DNA of 64,000 nt, taken from NCBI GenBank assembly GCA_948099385.1, contig CANUEZ040000107.1, positions 248,001 through 312,000 on the forward strand. Reading direction: 5' to 3'. Origin of the DNA: Fasciola hepatica (taxonomy: Eukaryota; Platyhelminthes; Trematoda; Plagiorchiida; Fasciolidae). Both the position numbers and the translations under genes were made by a program. This document shows positions 1 to 11,800 of the stretch, one piece after another; position 1 is the stretch's first letter, and every line of letters starts with the position of its first letter. The notes under the pieces were generated by a model. That model was given only the letters and a program-made list of their open reading frames with translations. It did not search any database and was not told the DNA's origin.

Positions 1-2470
1 TACATTTGGTTCGTGCTCACTCGTTTATATACAGAAATAGGCATGTATTCATTGGCAGACAACGTCCTGACCAATGAAGAAGATATTTTGTTGTATCTAC
101 ACGACCTAACGTTTACGGTCCAGCTTCATCTGGTTAGTTGGATACTGAAAATGAGGCTGGAGCACACTGGATCGCCTGTGATTGTAGTCGAATCACTGCA
201 ACATTCCTTCCTCAGAAGTTCCTCATCGATTTGGCTTGCTTGACGCACAGATCTTCGAAATGGGGCGGTGGGCTGTAGTTACATTTCATCGACTGTTTTT
301 CTTCTTCATTTGGAGCAGCACGATCATTATTCTCGATCACGGTTTCTGCTGTGCATTTGGGAGTTTCTCTGAAGGGAAGTTGACTAAGGTGGTGCCGGTG
401 TACGGTTGCGTGTTAAGGGTCCGTGATTTCGACCATGAATTGACCAAGTTGCTTTGTAATGATCTCACTGGCTTATCGGCGATCGTTGCCTCGAAAGTAT
501 GTTGCATTTCTGGAATCTAGGCATCTTAGTGATGATCTGAGACTTCTTGTCAAATCCGTTTGTGCTCACGGTCTTATCACGCTTAGTTGGCAAACAGAGT
601 AACTTTGATAATTTCCAGTCCGTTGAGACTTGATCTTTTCCCCAGATTGGATAAAACGTGGTGTTGAAGGGGTTCAAGCAATGTAGCCGACCTGTCCTAC
701 AGCAGGAGAGATTCGCGTTTAAAACGTTTATAGAAGTATTCCAATAAGCACTCGACTAGCATGTGTTTGGGTAGGTAATGAAAACTTAATTCTAATATGT
801 ACGATTCAACTTATTCCGCGCTTTGTGCGAGATGAAACGGATGCATTTCGAGGGGAAGTGAACTCGATTTTCGTGACCCTACTCTCATTTGTGAAAGTGC
901 TAATCATGACCCGGTAACCTCAACAAACTTTGAAGGCGTGATTGCTCTTAGGGAAACGAAATGTGTCTTCAGTTCTAACCGAGTGATCAACTGTGACAAC
1001 AAACTTTTATCTGAATTGGATGGATTACTGCCCAGGATTCATGTGAAAGAGGAACAGTGAAGAACAGAATTTGATCGAGTGTGTAAGCCACCAAACGAAT
1101 CCATCACTTTCCCCCTTTGTTCTCATGTAACGTGCAATAGAGAAAAAACTTCTTTCCGTAAGAGAACTATTCGTTTCAATGCTGTGGAAAGAAGGTAAGT
1201 CGATCTTGCATATAGGTGAATATAAATCGATATGGAGAAACTGGTAACTTTACCCTGATCAGAGGAAGCAACTAGTCGCGCGTTTGAAAAACCCTGCTTA
1301 TTACTGCTTGATAAAACCGGTGATCGTGGCTGTGGTTAGGTCACTTCGCTGAACAATAAAAAACACTTGCCCAGAAAAGTGAAACGAGGAACCAGACAAA
1401 CTCACGAACCATGATATAAAATGCATGACATGAAGTGTAGTTCAAAACAGCTCCGCTCAAAAATGGCTCGTCAGTATTTAGTCAAGATCTGGGCTACAAC
1501 AGCCACAGATTAGTCTAAGTAATCTTTGAAATAACATTTGTACAATTTGTTTCCCTGTTTTTACTTTTCTGTTACTGCATGATTGCCAGTACTTGCATTT
1601 CATCGAAGGCGTTCTCTCATATCCCCACGTAGGTTTACACCTGAAACACGAATGCCTCGTTGGGTGAGAGTGTGAGGGTGGAAACAAGTCTGCTCATGGT
1701 CAGCGCAAATAGTAAACGGGGATCTTTTGGACCGAAATTATACATGGTCCTCTGCATACGTTTTGAGCTTTGCCAGTTAATTCTACAAACGAAGTTAGGG
1801 AGACACAACTAATTACCTGGATAACAGGACGAAATATCTCCGGAAGCACTTAATCGGTTTCTCGTTTTTGCCACTTATCAGGTATGCGTACCCGTTACTC
1901 TTCCGCCCAATCATCCCTATACTTTAGCACTCGACAATTGGTTTGGAGCCGTTATCACGTTTGAATCGTATGGAGAGTGCATTGGCGTGAATGACCGTGT
2001 TACCCGATGAAATAACTTCGGGAGAATCAGCTTATGATTCCAAAGAAGGTACTCTTCGTTCATGTACACTCCATACTATTCAAGTGAGATTACAGCTGCA
2101 CTCTGCAGATGTTTTAGGGAAATCCTGGCTGAGCCTAATGCTGGGCACGTTTTCATTGAGTGAGTTTCAGTGACTAGTAAGCACTCATTTCCGACACTGG
2201 GGATGTTCTAATTTGCAGGTGTCTTTAAACAAACAGTCGAATCAAAAACCAAAGATCAGTTTAGGAAAAGTATTACGGATGAAATCAATATCATTGGTAA
2301 AACTCTAATTCATCGAACAAGACAAATGAGCTGCAGTTTACAATAGGTAACCGTAAAAACAACAGACGAGTTGTTCTAAGAAGTGAAAACGAGTTCTCCA
2401 GCAATTTGTGATGTCTGATGACTTAATATTCTTTCCAATTAGAAAATAGCCTCAAGGCTTCAGCATTCGA
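1..2470. other. No recognisable gene
   Basis: Both strands are broken by frequent stops. The open frames are short, none longer than about 95 codons, and none resembles a protein family I know. I see no repeat or RNA gene here. This is probably intergenic or intronic DNA. Confidence 0.5.
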
Positions 2471-2479
2471 GATCTGTTG

Positions 2480-3250
2480 AATTACTCATCGATTGGTTCG
2501 TCGGAGACGGCAGATGGTGGACCTGCTCCATGTAGGAGGGCAGTGATGGGTGTATGGACATCTTCCTCACAAAGGCTAAAGACCCAGTCATCCTGCAAGA
2601 CCAAAACAACTGGATCTACAAAATCAGTTGTAAGGAATGCCCGTTTGAGTATATGGGACAAACCAGTAGATAACTGAAAATCAGAATAGCCGAACATGAA
2701 AGAAATCAAAAATGCAAAACTTCTGACAAGACAGCCTTAAAAATACTAGAGCGAGACTCAGCCATCGCTCTTCACGCCATTACAGAGGGAACGAGTATAG
2801 ATTTCGAAAACGTCAAAATACTCAAACTAGGATTGAGAACATACACCGAGCGGAAATATGCAGAAGCCTTGTCAATATGCACCGAGTCGGCGTGTGTCAA
2901 CCGCAGTGACGGGGCACAGATTTCCGAGATTTGGACAGCTCTAACCTCACTGACGAATAAGTATCCCAAAAGTCACAACGGTAATTGACCTCGCCACCAT
3001 CGATTCATGCGGTGTGAAAGACAACGAACCACTCACCCACCGCACAAATGAACGTGCACAGATTCACCCATACACGCACACACGCACATACAATCCACAC
3101 AGCCAAATATCCGTTGGTATGCGAATGTTCCCACAGTTATTTGATTGTAAAATTGCCTTGAGAAAAGTTAATCCACGGTAACCGAAACGTTGGCGTATTA
3201 CATCCACCAACAATGCTGTGTTATTACTTTTATAGCTTCATAATAAAAAC
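2480..3250 (+). mobile_element. Penelope-like element, 3' end
   Basis: This is the 3' part of a PLE: a decayed linker, a nearly intact GIY-YIG endonuclease frame (2578-2988), then an untranslated tail. The tail contains a short (CA)-rich stretch near 3060-3090 and the box ACGGTAACCGAAACGTTGG at 3174-3192. CCGAAAC boxes at PLE ends are the 3' half of hammerhead ribozyme motifs known from this retroelement class. Here the 5' half of the core (CTGATGA) is not preserved; only CTTGAGAAAAG stands in its place. No reverse transcriptase domain is visible upstream, so the copy looks 5'-truncated. The exact ends are uncertain. Confidence 0.7.
2578..2988 (+). pseudogene. PLE GIY-YIG endonuclease, one in-frame stop
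   Basis: The frame translates to about 136 residues and reads through one TAA at 2671-2673, where a CAA (Gln) codon would fit the family. Near residue 13 is the nuclease signature WIYKISCKECPFEYMGQTSR, followed by LKIRIAEHERNQK. These are the GIY and YIG motifs with the R...EH helix of PLE endonucleases. A CxxC pair (C-K-E-C) sits between the GIY and YIG strands. The C-terminal part FENVKILKLGL...RKYAEALSI matches the usual PLE ending, where the Glu of the EAL helix is conserved. In PLEs this nuclease nicks target DNA to prime reverse transcription. The single stop over 136 codons suggests a fairly recent copy. It differs in subtype from the PLE copies at 24-25.6 kb, which have C-S-C-G or G-C instead of CxxC. 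Confidence 0.82.
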
Positions 3251-3254
3251 AACA

Positions 3255-5495
3255 TGTGGATCATCGAATTTTCGATACACTCCTTACATCGTTTGGTCCG
3301 GATATTTAAATCCACTACAATGGTCTACTGAATAATTTGAAGTATCTGTACAAACTTATATCACTCTTGGTATTCAGTGATAGGTTGCGGAATGACGGTT
3401 CTAGGCATATAATCTCAGTTGGTCAGATAAAAATTAGGTCTTATGCTATCATTATCACACTATTCCTGTTCATACTGCCCCAAAGAACAACACTGTTTTC
3501 AACCCACATAATTTCAAGACCGAAGTTTTCGTGTGGTGCTACTAACTGAACCTCCTTATCATGCCAAAACCCGTGACCACAGCTTGGTCCGTACAAGTTC
3601 TAGGATGTCTGTCAACTTTTGATTGCTCCGTTGTGACTGACAGAAAATAAACAAGCAAAAGCGAACTTGTATCAAGTCCTCAAACGAAGGACGATACTCG
3701 GAGATATATTTAACCCACTAAACTTTGGAGAATAATTCAGAGCTTATGGGGAGTCCATTTATTCAAAAGACCAGCATGTGAACGGATGGAACTCGTATAA
3801 CATTTACCCCCACAACATTTCACATGTCATTTGAGACATCGGGAATTGAAACACGCATTACTTTTCCCATTTGATCCGTCTTTTATTGTTGATCAGTAGT
3901 GATCAACGTGCTTCGTGTAAAAACCTTCAAAGGGAGCTGTGAAATGTTCCCCACTATAGCATACATTGATCATGTTCAGCTATCCAAACAAGCGTTGGGT
4001 GCTGAGGGGGACGTTTTTGTGAACAAAACAGCATCACATGCTGAATCTTCAAATACAGCAATTTGCTTTTAATTCCCTAAACTCAATCACGAAAGGGCTG
4101 ATTGTTCAGTTTTGTCACACTGGAACAATTTGGTTTTAAGATGAACCCACTGAACGTGTAGGAAGTGGTTTGATGAATAAATATGTGGACCGATGCACAA
4201 CATTTTGTAGTAGTTCAGTGTTCCAACCATCTCTTTGCATTCGTGTTTAAACTCGTAAAGCACGAGTTAGCGAAAATTTTTTATCAATATGCTGTGAAAG
4301 AGCAAGATAATACTATTTTTCAAATGGTAAATTTATGCTAGATCTGCAATTCTTTTGTGCAAATTGGGTGCATCATTTAATTAGGCAGAAAATTTCAAAC
4401 GAGATTACTCATCTTGTATTAAATATTTTCCACGATTGTCACGTTGCCATGGACAAATTGGATATATCAGTGGACAATATAAACGTGACTGATTGTCATC
4501 TCTGACTCATAGAAAATGCTTTTTATCTTCAATGGATGTTCTTCCTATTTGAGCCTGGCATGAACCAGAAGACTTTAAAATGTATGACCATTTTTCACTG
4601 CTAAAGTATTTTGCAAATATTTTCACAATTGTTTTTCTTCTGTTTGTCAGTTTCTTTAAAAACCACTGATTTCTTTTTGCTATATTTGATCGGGTTTAGT
4701 TAAAACCGGGACAATCGTCACGCGGTTTTGCATTTCACTCGTGATAACGCACTCTGACCAGTTCATATATATATTAGTCATATCTACTGGTATGCTGTCA
4801 GACTAATTGCAGATACTTCCCGACGTTATTCCTCTTCAAACGTACTGCGTACTTTTAGCAAAAGAACAGAACCCCTCCTTCATAAGGCTGCAAAACACGC
4901 GACATCAAGGAGAGGAAAAAATTCAATAATAGATGGAGCAATTCGCCAATTTCTATTCCTATGACAAACTCCTTCAAACACACTTTTACAACCCGGAGGA
5001 ACGGTAGTACATAAGAAGAAACCTATCGAGCAGGGAAGAAATTGCTGATGTAATACACAAACAGAGGAACTACACAACTCATGAAGAAGGCGGAATTTCA
5101 CTAATGAAAAACCGCGCCTTTTGAAACTACTTAAGCCATTCTACACCGGTTTATAATTAATTCGAGGAAACTCTCATCGTTACTCCCTTCCGTCAAATGA
5201 GAGTGACACAACGGTGCACACAAAGTGACGTGGAATTATTCTGTTTGAGGTGACTGTCACAAATCGGTTCTCACCTGTGAGAGACTTGAAACAACCTCTA
5301 AAAGAGGAGGACTATTTGGTCGAAAGACATGAGTTGGCCGAATGTTCACGTTTGCAGAGTGCTGCAACATAGGCAGAAATTTCAGCAACTGACAATAATT
5401 TCTTTTGTGGGTTTCAATGCCATCTTTGACTCAGTAGTCAGAGAGTCATTATGAACTGTTATATTTTCATGGAGAAGTAGCCTCAGTATTTGAAA
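3255..5495. other. No recognisable gene
   Basis: No frame here resembles a known protein. The stretch is AT-rich with short homopolymer runs and a short (AT) run near 4768. I see no tRNA-like boxes and no terminal repeats. Confidence 0.45.
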
Positions 5496-5499
5496 AAGA

Positions 5500-5705
5500 A
5501 TATAAATATGAACATCTCATTCAAGATCGCAACTAATACGTTGCATGCTGAAGTGGAGTAAATAACAAGAGCCTACAGACACACCACCGGTAGCTGGCTA
5601 GTTAGTCGTGAGAAGCCACCACATCCGTTGGATGCACAGTTTGACAATTTATGGATCGAGTTGGATGAAGTGATAAGCTCGAGGCCCCAGAATGCCTATG
5701 GGAGA
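5500..5705 (+). pseudogene. Copy A of an unidentified inverted coding-like pair
   Basis: This stretch is an inverted partner of 6092-6312. Read on the plus strand it gives ITRAYRHTTG, then REKPPHPLDAQFDNLWIELD and EVISSRPQ, interrupted by one TAA just before ITRAY. The minus-strand copy B gives ITRTYRHATG, RENPPHSVDAYFDNLWIDLG and EVISLKPQ. The shared peptide pattern includes many third-position differences, which suggests the sequence was once under coding constraint. Similarity begins near 5500 (AAGAATATAAATATGAACAT) and fades after about 5705. I do not recognise the protein. It could be a piece of a retroelement ORF or a duplicated exon of a host gene. Confidence 0.4.
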
Positions 5706-5974
5706 ATAATTTAAACCTACAGCCTACATGAAACTCTTATTTTAGTTTTGGAACACTTCAAAGGAAAACCGACTGTCTTCTCAAAAATAATTTCTCAGCA
5801 TCTCTTGTGATTCATTTGGGAGTGTTTACAAGGTGTTGTACATTGTAATCACGTCAAGCTTTGAAAATCAGCCCAATCTTACTCGTCCACTCAAATGGCA
5901 GTTTCGAGGTACGGAAACCACCTAGACAGTTTTTTCAGGCACTGGAATTTACTCGGTAAGGAGGCACTTTTCAA

Positions 5975-6312
5975 ATACCGAACACATCTTTCCAATTAAC
6001 CACTCCTTCTTCTGACGTTTCCTCGATATTCGCCAAGTAAGTGTTACCAAACAGAAATTTATCATCCTTCACCTCTTCGAATGTAACTTCATCTTCTCCC
6101 ACTGGTACTTTGGGGTTTCAAGCTTATCACTTCACCTAAATCGATCCATAAATTGTCAAAATAAGCATCCACTGAATGTGGTGGATTTTCACGACAACCT
6201 AACCCTACACCCGTGGCATGTCTGTAGGTTCTCGTAATACACTCTACTTCAGCGTCCAACTTATTATTTGCAGTCCTGGGGGAGATATCTATGTTTATAT
6301 TATTCTTGTCCA
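5975..6312 (-). pseudogene. Copy B of the unidentified inverted pair, extended
   Basis: On the minus strand this copy opens with MDKNNINIDISPRTANNKLD and continues through EVECITRTYRHATG, PPHSVDAYFDNLWIDLGEVI and SLKPQ. A one-base shift then leads into VPVGEDEVTFEEVKDDKFLF, GNTYLANIEETSEEGVVNWK and DVFGI, ending at a TGA near 5975. The C-terminal half is acidic. Copy A shows the same spacing across the shift, (M/V)P(M/V)GE, so the shift predates the duplication or marks a boundary between former exons. The family is not recognised. The upstream stretch 6605-6835 on the same strand may be another part of the same gene. Confidence 0.4.
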
Positions 6313-6509
6313 TGCTGAGCTAGGAATAGCTTGCAGTTGCGTATGTATGCACGTATTCTGACAAATTATTGTTCAAATTTTGGTGCTTGTTTCAGAGTTT
6401 TTAGCCTTATCTCTGATGTCTCATACCACAACACAAAAATGTGTTCAGTGATAACTATTTTTGACGGAAGACTATCAAGCTAGACCCTTTTCTCGCTCGT
6501 AATTCTCTT

Positions 6510-6835
6510 ATGTTAGTCTTTTGCAGAAGCCGTTTCTTGTGTCTTTCGTGGCAGCCTGTCAGAATCTTCAGAAAAATCTGCATCGTGTTCAACTCTCTTC
6601 CTGTTCAACACACCTCAGCGTACAGCTCCTCTGTTTGTGCCTCTGTTTTATATAAATCCACACGTTTTCCCTTATATTCAACTCCAACTGTTTCCTCTAC
6701 AGTATTTTGGCTAGGTACATTCAAAGAGACTCGACCCGATATTATTCTATCAATTACATCGATAAAGTTTGCTTCCAAATTAGCCCCTTCCAAAGTCCCA
6801 TGTTCCAGACAATTAAAGCACTCTATATTGTTCAT
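6510..6835 (-). pseudogene. Coding-like stretch upstream of copy B, unknown product
   Basis: On the minus strand an ATG at 6835 opens a 76-codon frame: NNIECFNCLEHGTLEGANLE, ANFIDVIDRIISGRVSLNVP, then SQNTVEETVGVEYKGKRVDL and YKTEAQTEELYAEVC. One frameshift later a second open piece reads NRKRVEHDADFSEDSDRLPR and KTQETASAKD before a stop near 6510. The composition is that of a soluble acidic protein rather than random AT-rich translation. It lies about 200-300 bp upstream of copy B on the same strand, so both could be exons or decayed parts of one gene. I cannot assign a family, and chance openness is possible. Confidence 0.3.
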
Positions 6836-6849
6836 TGTGAAGCATTAGA

Positions 6850-8825
6850 GTGTTCACTAATCAGTGGTACTTTGCAAGAAGCTGAGAATCCCCAAAAGTG
6901 GTAGACAAAGACTACTATCCATTCCACAGCAGATTAATCCAGTAACCATGGTTCTGACTATAACAAAAATAGATGCTTGACCTGCGCTGATCATTCAGAA
7001 AAATAGTACTTCAAGAGAATGCACAAATATTCCCCTTTCTCGAGTGAGATCAAAGAAAATACAGCTTTCACTGGACAAATGGATATTAAAGTTTCACTTG
7101 TTTTTACCCAACGTACTATCACAACAATTGAACCTTGTATTGGGGAAGTCACAATTATCGCTTATCACCTTCTCACGATGTGATTACCAATGATGTCAGG
7201 AAGTGCATAATGTATGACAGTGAAAACGTTGTCATTGATAGACTCGTCTCCTGTCACTAGCTTTTCACGTCTATTTAGGAACGGGTCTCCAATGTGAGAG
7301 CAACTGTTAACTGAACAGTTTTGCATCGCAGTATTCCACGAAACACTTACGAATCTGCATAACCAATCGTCTGAGGTAAACTTTTCCATTCTGCATGATA
7401 GTGAAATGGACTCATTTGGAACTAAATTGTTCACCCTTCGTCATTACTTTCCGTACAGTGCAACAGTTCTGTTTCGTAGACATCTGTTCAAAGAAACTGG
7501 TTGTATTTTGAGCTTCAGTAAAATCTTATGATATAATCTTGCATTGCACTTGGTTCGTTTGTGCGGCAAATTAGGAAATAATGTGGTTGGTAAAGAATTG
7601 TCTTCTTTATTGATATTTGAACCCACATTTTGACACCACTTACGATTTAGCACCACGTGTATTCTACCTGGTCAGCTACAAGTTCAAACATATAGGGACT
7701 CCAACAAGCCTCCAAAGGATTGTGTAGGCGGTCCTACCAAATCAACTGAACACATGGCATTCAACAAAATATAAACTTTTATTCTGAACCAAATGGGCAT
7801 AATTGTCCTGTATTTTCTGGATGAATACAATCTTGGTTTGGTAAACATTTCATGCTGAGATTTCCAAAGCCCTCGTATATCAACTGTTCACGATGTTGAA
7901 TGATGTGGCTTCCCGGTAATCCACAAATAATGATGGGAAACCATAGAAATTATTCTTACTCCAAACTAGCCATCATAGGTCTGAAGTTGCGCATCTCCCC
8001 ATCAAAGTTGGACCAATCCCGTCAAGTTTACTGATGGAAGCGTGCAACCTGACCAACAAATCCGATGACGTGTTTGCATGCACAGTCTGGTTTACGGTTT
8101 TGTGATTTGTAATTTTCCAACAGACACACAGAACATAGGAGAATAGAACATTCGTGAATTCACTCGAAATGGCATTCACTCTCTCGTCCAGGAACATTTA
8201 CAAGCCTGTTTGATAAATTTGATTTATTTATCTGTGACTGCTAGTTTCCGTGGCCAAATGGGCATTTATAATTACAACTTGATCTCATGATGTATTCACC
8301 GTGTGTCCCATGTAACGAGTTTTAGATTGCAATGAATCAAAAGCATTTCATCCCAAGGTGACACTCCCTAATCAAAGATGCACCATCCACTTTACAGCTG
8401 CATAGGCCATGGCAGTTTAACTCACGATAAATTGCCATCCAGGTTTCGGAATTCTAAAAAGGTGAAAAACAGAAAAACTGACAACACTGACAGCCCTAGT
8501 TTACCAATCGCTGGAAACGTGTATGAAGTTTATCAGTTACAGGATAAAGTGTGTGATTCTACTACAGAAGAAACCTGTCACCAGTATAATATTGTTAGTC
8601 AGGTAAAAAGAAAGAAACACTGAGAACTGATCTATTGGTCTGTCAATGATTACAAGTTCACATTCTTCGGATTTTAGGATTTGTGCTGAGCATGTAAATC
8701 TGTAAATTTTCGTAAGATGAACAGCGAGAATTATGCAAGCGATCAGAAGATGGACTCAGTTCAATGCTCATCACGGGAAATCTGTTGAAGAGCTATTATT
8801 TTGAGAAAACTGGTTTCGGTGCATT
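6850..8825. other. No recognised gene; one possible exon
   Basis: This is mostly non-coding in appearance. On the plus strand at 8378-8623 an 81-codon frame ends in YEVYQLQDKVCDSTTEETCH and QYNIVSQ. A splice-donor-like CAGGTAAAA follows at about 8600, so an internal exon is conceivable, but no homology is recognised. Nothing else is supported. Confidence 0.3.
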
Positions 8826-8831
8826 GGGCTG

Positions 8832-8849
8832 GAGAGAGAGAGAGAGAGA
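8832..8849. repeat. (GA)n microsatellite
   Basis: Nine uninterrupted GA dinucleotides. Confidence 0.95.
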
Positions 8850-8854
8850 AATGG

Positions 8855-11800
8855 GAAACATCGCAGTTGAGCTGAACAGCTATTAAATTGTTTTGGGTGG
8901 GATAGGACTGAAACGCGTTTCCAACATGTTTCACAAACAGATATTTGTCTAACTGACAGTGGCATTTGAACCAAGCTCAATTAGCATCAGAGTGTAGAGC
9001 AACTGAGTAAGTTCTACGACTAATTCTATCCAACGGCGGTGTTCGAAAAGAGAATTGGAATAATCTATCTGATGCTATTCTGTGTAAAGCTCTTCGCCTT
9101 TATGTTCCCAACTCACTGGTTTATTCAAACTAGGAAATGAATTACTAATGAAGATACGTTATTCGTTTTCTGCTTTCACCAAGACATACGGTACTTGATT
9201 GCTTTTTCTATCTCTGTTCGATAGAATACAGGCTAGCAGGAAGTTGACATGTACCAAAACCATTAACAACAAGGGGCTGAGTCCTGGAAATGGACTTGCA
9301 GCTGAATGGTACAATGAAGATAGAACGACAGTCAAATTTCCAGTTCCGTGTGTACTGCAAACCATCAGCAGAACATCCGTCTTGCACGACGTCAGACGAA
9401 GGCTGCACTTGTGAGGCTTCCCATAGGAAGATATGACGGCATGATACACCATTGGAAAACGCTAGTAGTAATTTGATTTTTCTAAAATGTGACAATTAGG
9501 ACAAAATGTCGCTAGCAAACAACCATTACTCAGGCTGAAATGAAATTGGTTTTCCAATCGAGACATTGTTTATTTCATCCTCACACACGCACATTCTAAA
9601 CCAGGACAGTCCCATGTGGATGGATTATTTGGTTTGTTGAACATCATGTAGCAATTCATTTTCCACTCCTCATATAACTGCATCATGATAACCACCTGGT
9701 GTCACAATCTTTGCAAATATCCAGAAAATGCCATAATATTGTATGAGCAAGTGATCACAGTGGGATTATGTTTGCTAACAGCTCGTGCACATTACCATTG
9801 ATTCTAACGGCGAACGTCACGCGACTGACCAAACAACACGTCTGAGGTGTTGAAACATTCAGTTGTATCTTGGACGGTAAATGAAACAGCGCGTTCTTCA
9901 CAGCGGTTTAAAACCGATGACAGATCCATAACATCAGTTGGAGCTTATCTTTCAAACCCCCGTCGATATTTCAAGTAACACTACAAAAATGATGGACCTT
10001 GCCAGACTCTGGTTTATCGAAGGAGTATTTTATTCTTACCGCTCTCATTCCAATTTGGTTTCGGATAAAATGTATCTGCATGCCCTGACAATAATTTCTT
10101 CACTGGCGAAAATTTGTCAATGCCATCTCAACTGGAACATCCCGTTTATAATTGCTCATCGATGGTTGTCCAATCAGTTTCGACTGAAAACCAAATCCTC
10201 AATGGGTCTCACAAGTGATCTCGGTTGAACTTCAACGGTGGATATAAAGTAACTATGAAATCTATCTCTCGTTTCACACCACACACGTGTCCTGGGATTT
10301 GGGACACTTCTGTCGGAAATGAGAAACAAATTAGCCCGGTGCTGGATTGTGGTTTTGTTGTTCCATGTGCGTTGCATACACAGGTTATAGGGTCCGAATG
10401 TACAACCAGATATATTGGAATCAAAAGAGGCGGTTGAAAATCAGTTGAACTTTGGATGCAAAGAAAGATTTGGCATAAAAATGTGTACAGCATCACAAAA
10501 CAGTTCTTACAATACTTAGTGAGCTTAGCGCAATAATTTATTCAGAGTGCGATAAACAAAACAGGGAGGAATTCCGCCAGTTCATGCTCACAATATGAAA
10601 AATACAAATTTAAACCGAATGAGCAGAACTCAAAAAGTTGCAGGTTTTCTGTGTTCCAAGAATGGAACACAAGTTCTTTGAACATCAGGTATGTCACAAT
10701 TACATAACAGATATTGAATCCGCGTGTGTCTCTTTCGTTTGAACTGCAGTCAAACTTTTGCAATGGCTATCAACTACTGTGAAAGCAGTCCTCTTTCTAG
10801 CTACCTCATCTTTTATAACTCACCAATTTGTGGAGCATCTTTCTTCCAGTAGAATCTACGCCATCTGAAACAAGTATGAGACCTTCGTTGAAAAAACAGA
10901 TGATCTTCACTTTTACTTGAATTTCAGGAACTAGTGAATTTTTTTTACATTGGTGCTGGTTCTGCTTCGTAAAACAATTTGAAGATTACTGCTTCTTCCA
11001 AAATAAAAACAGTGTAATATTCACATGACCGGAATAAATGTGTGCTGAAGAACATATCATTATTCATTGAAGTAAGTGGTTACGTCCAACAAATCAGTAT
11101 TCATGAGAGTAACAGACCGGCGCAAACCAATAAAAAGTTGGCAAAATGAGCAGATCAGTGACGCTCGGTTAACTGATTGTCTTCGAATTATTAAATGTGG
11201 AATAGCAGAGATCAGCCCACCTTTGAGTATGCACAGAAAATTGGTGTTTCTGCACATCGTTTAAGTACTTCTTTGGGAAGCATCAGGTCCCAAGAATTAC
11301 TGTAACCTTGCCAAATAGCAAGTTCAATAAGCCAACCATCAGGCAACCTGAGCTAGTTCCGAGCAACATGCTTCTCTCTGTGCGGGTAACGAGTTTGAAA
11401 TGATTATCGTCCAAACAGCACTTCCATTTGTGAATGAAGTTTCTCTAACTCATTTTGCTCGGCAAATATTTTGTCTTGAGAAGTCAATCCCACCTGCATC
11501 AGGATTATATCATTATCAAAACGCATGCGAATGGTCCAAATTATTAAATACAATGGAGCTGCAAATATTTTGACATTGTCCGAAAGTGATCTCTAAACCC
11601 AGCATTGCGAAATATGGTTCGGCCATGTTTTATAAAAATTTGGGCTAGTAAGCAGTATGTTCCATTAAACAAAATGTCCAAAGATATTTGGCGCTGACGG
11701 AGATCGATCTGCGTCAATTGATGGGTTTCCCTATGGCCCAGGTGAAAGATGTTGCACATTTGGGTAATTTCACTATTGATGATTACGCTAGCTGTTGTGG

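Noticed and set aside
9159..10496. Cluster of overlapping 70-97 codon frames on both strands
   Set aside because: Several phases are open at once with no recognised motif, as expected from a local shortage of stop codons.
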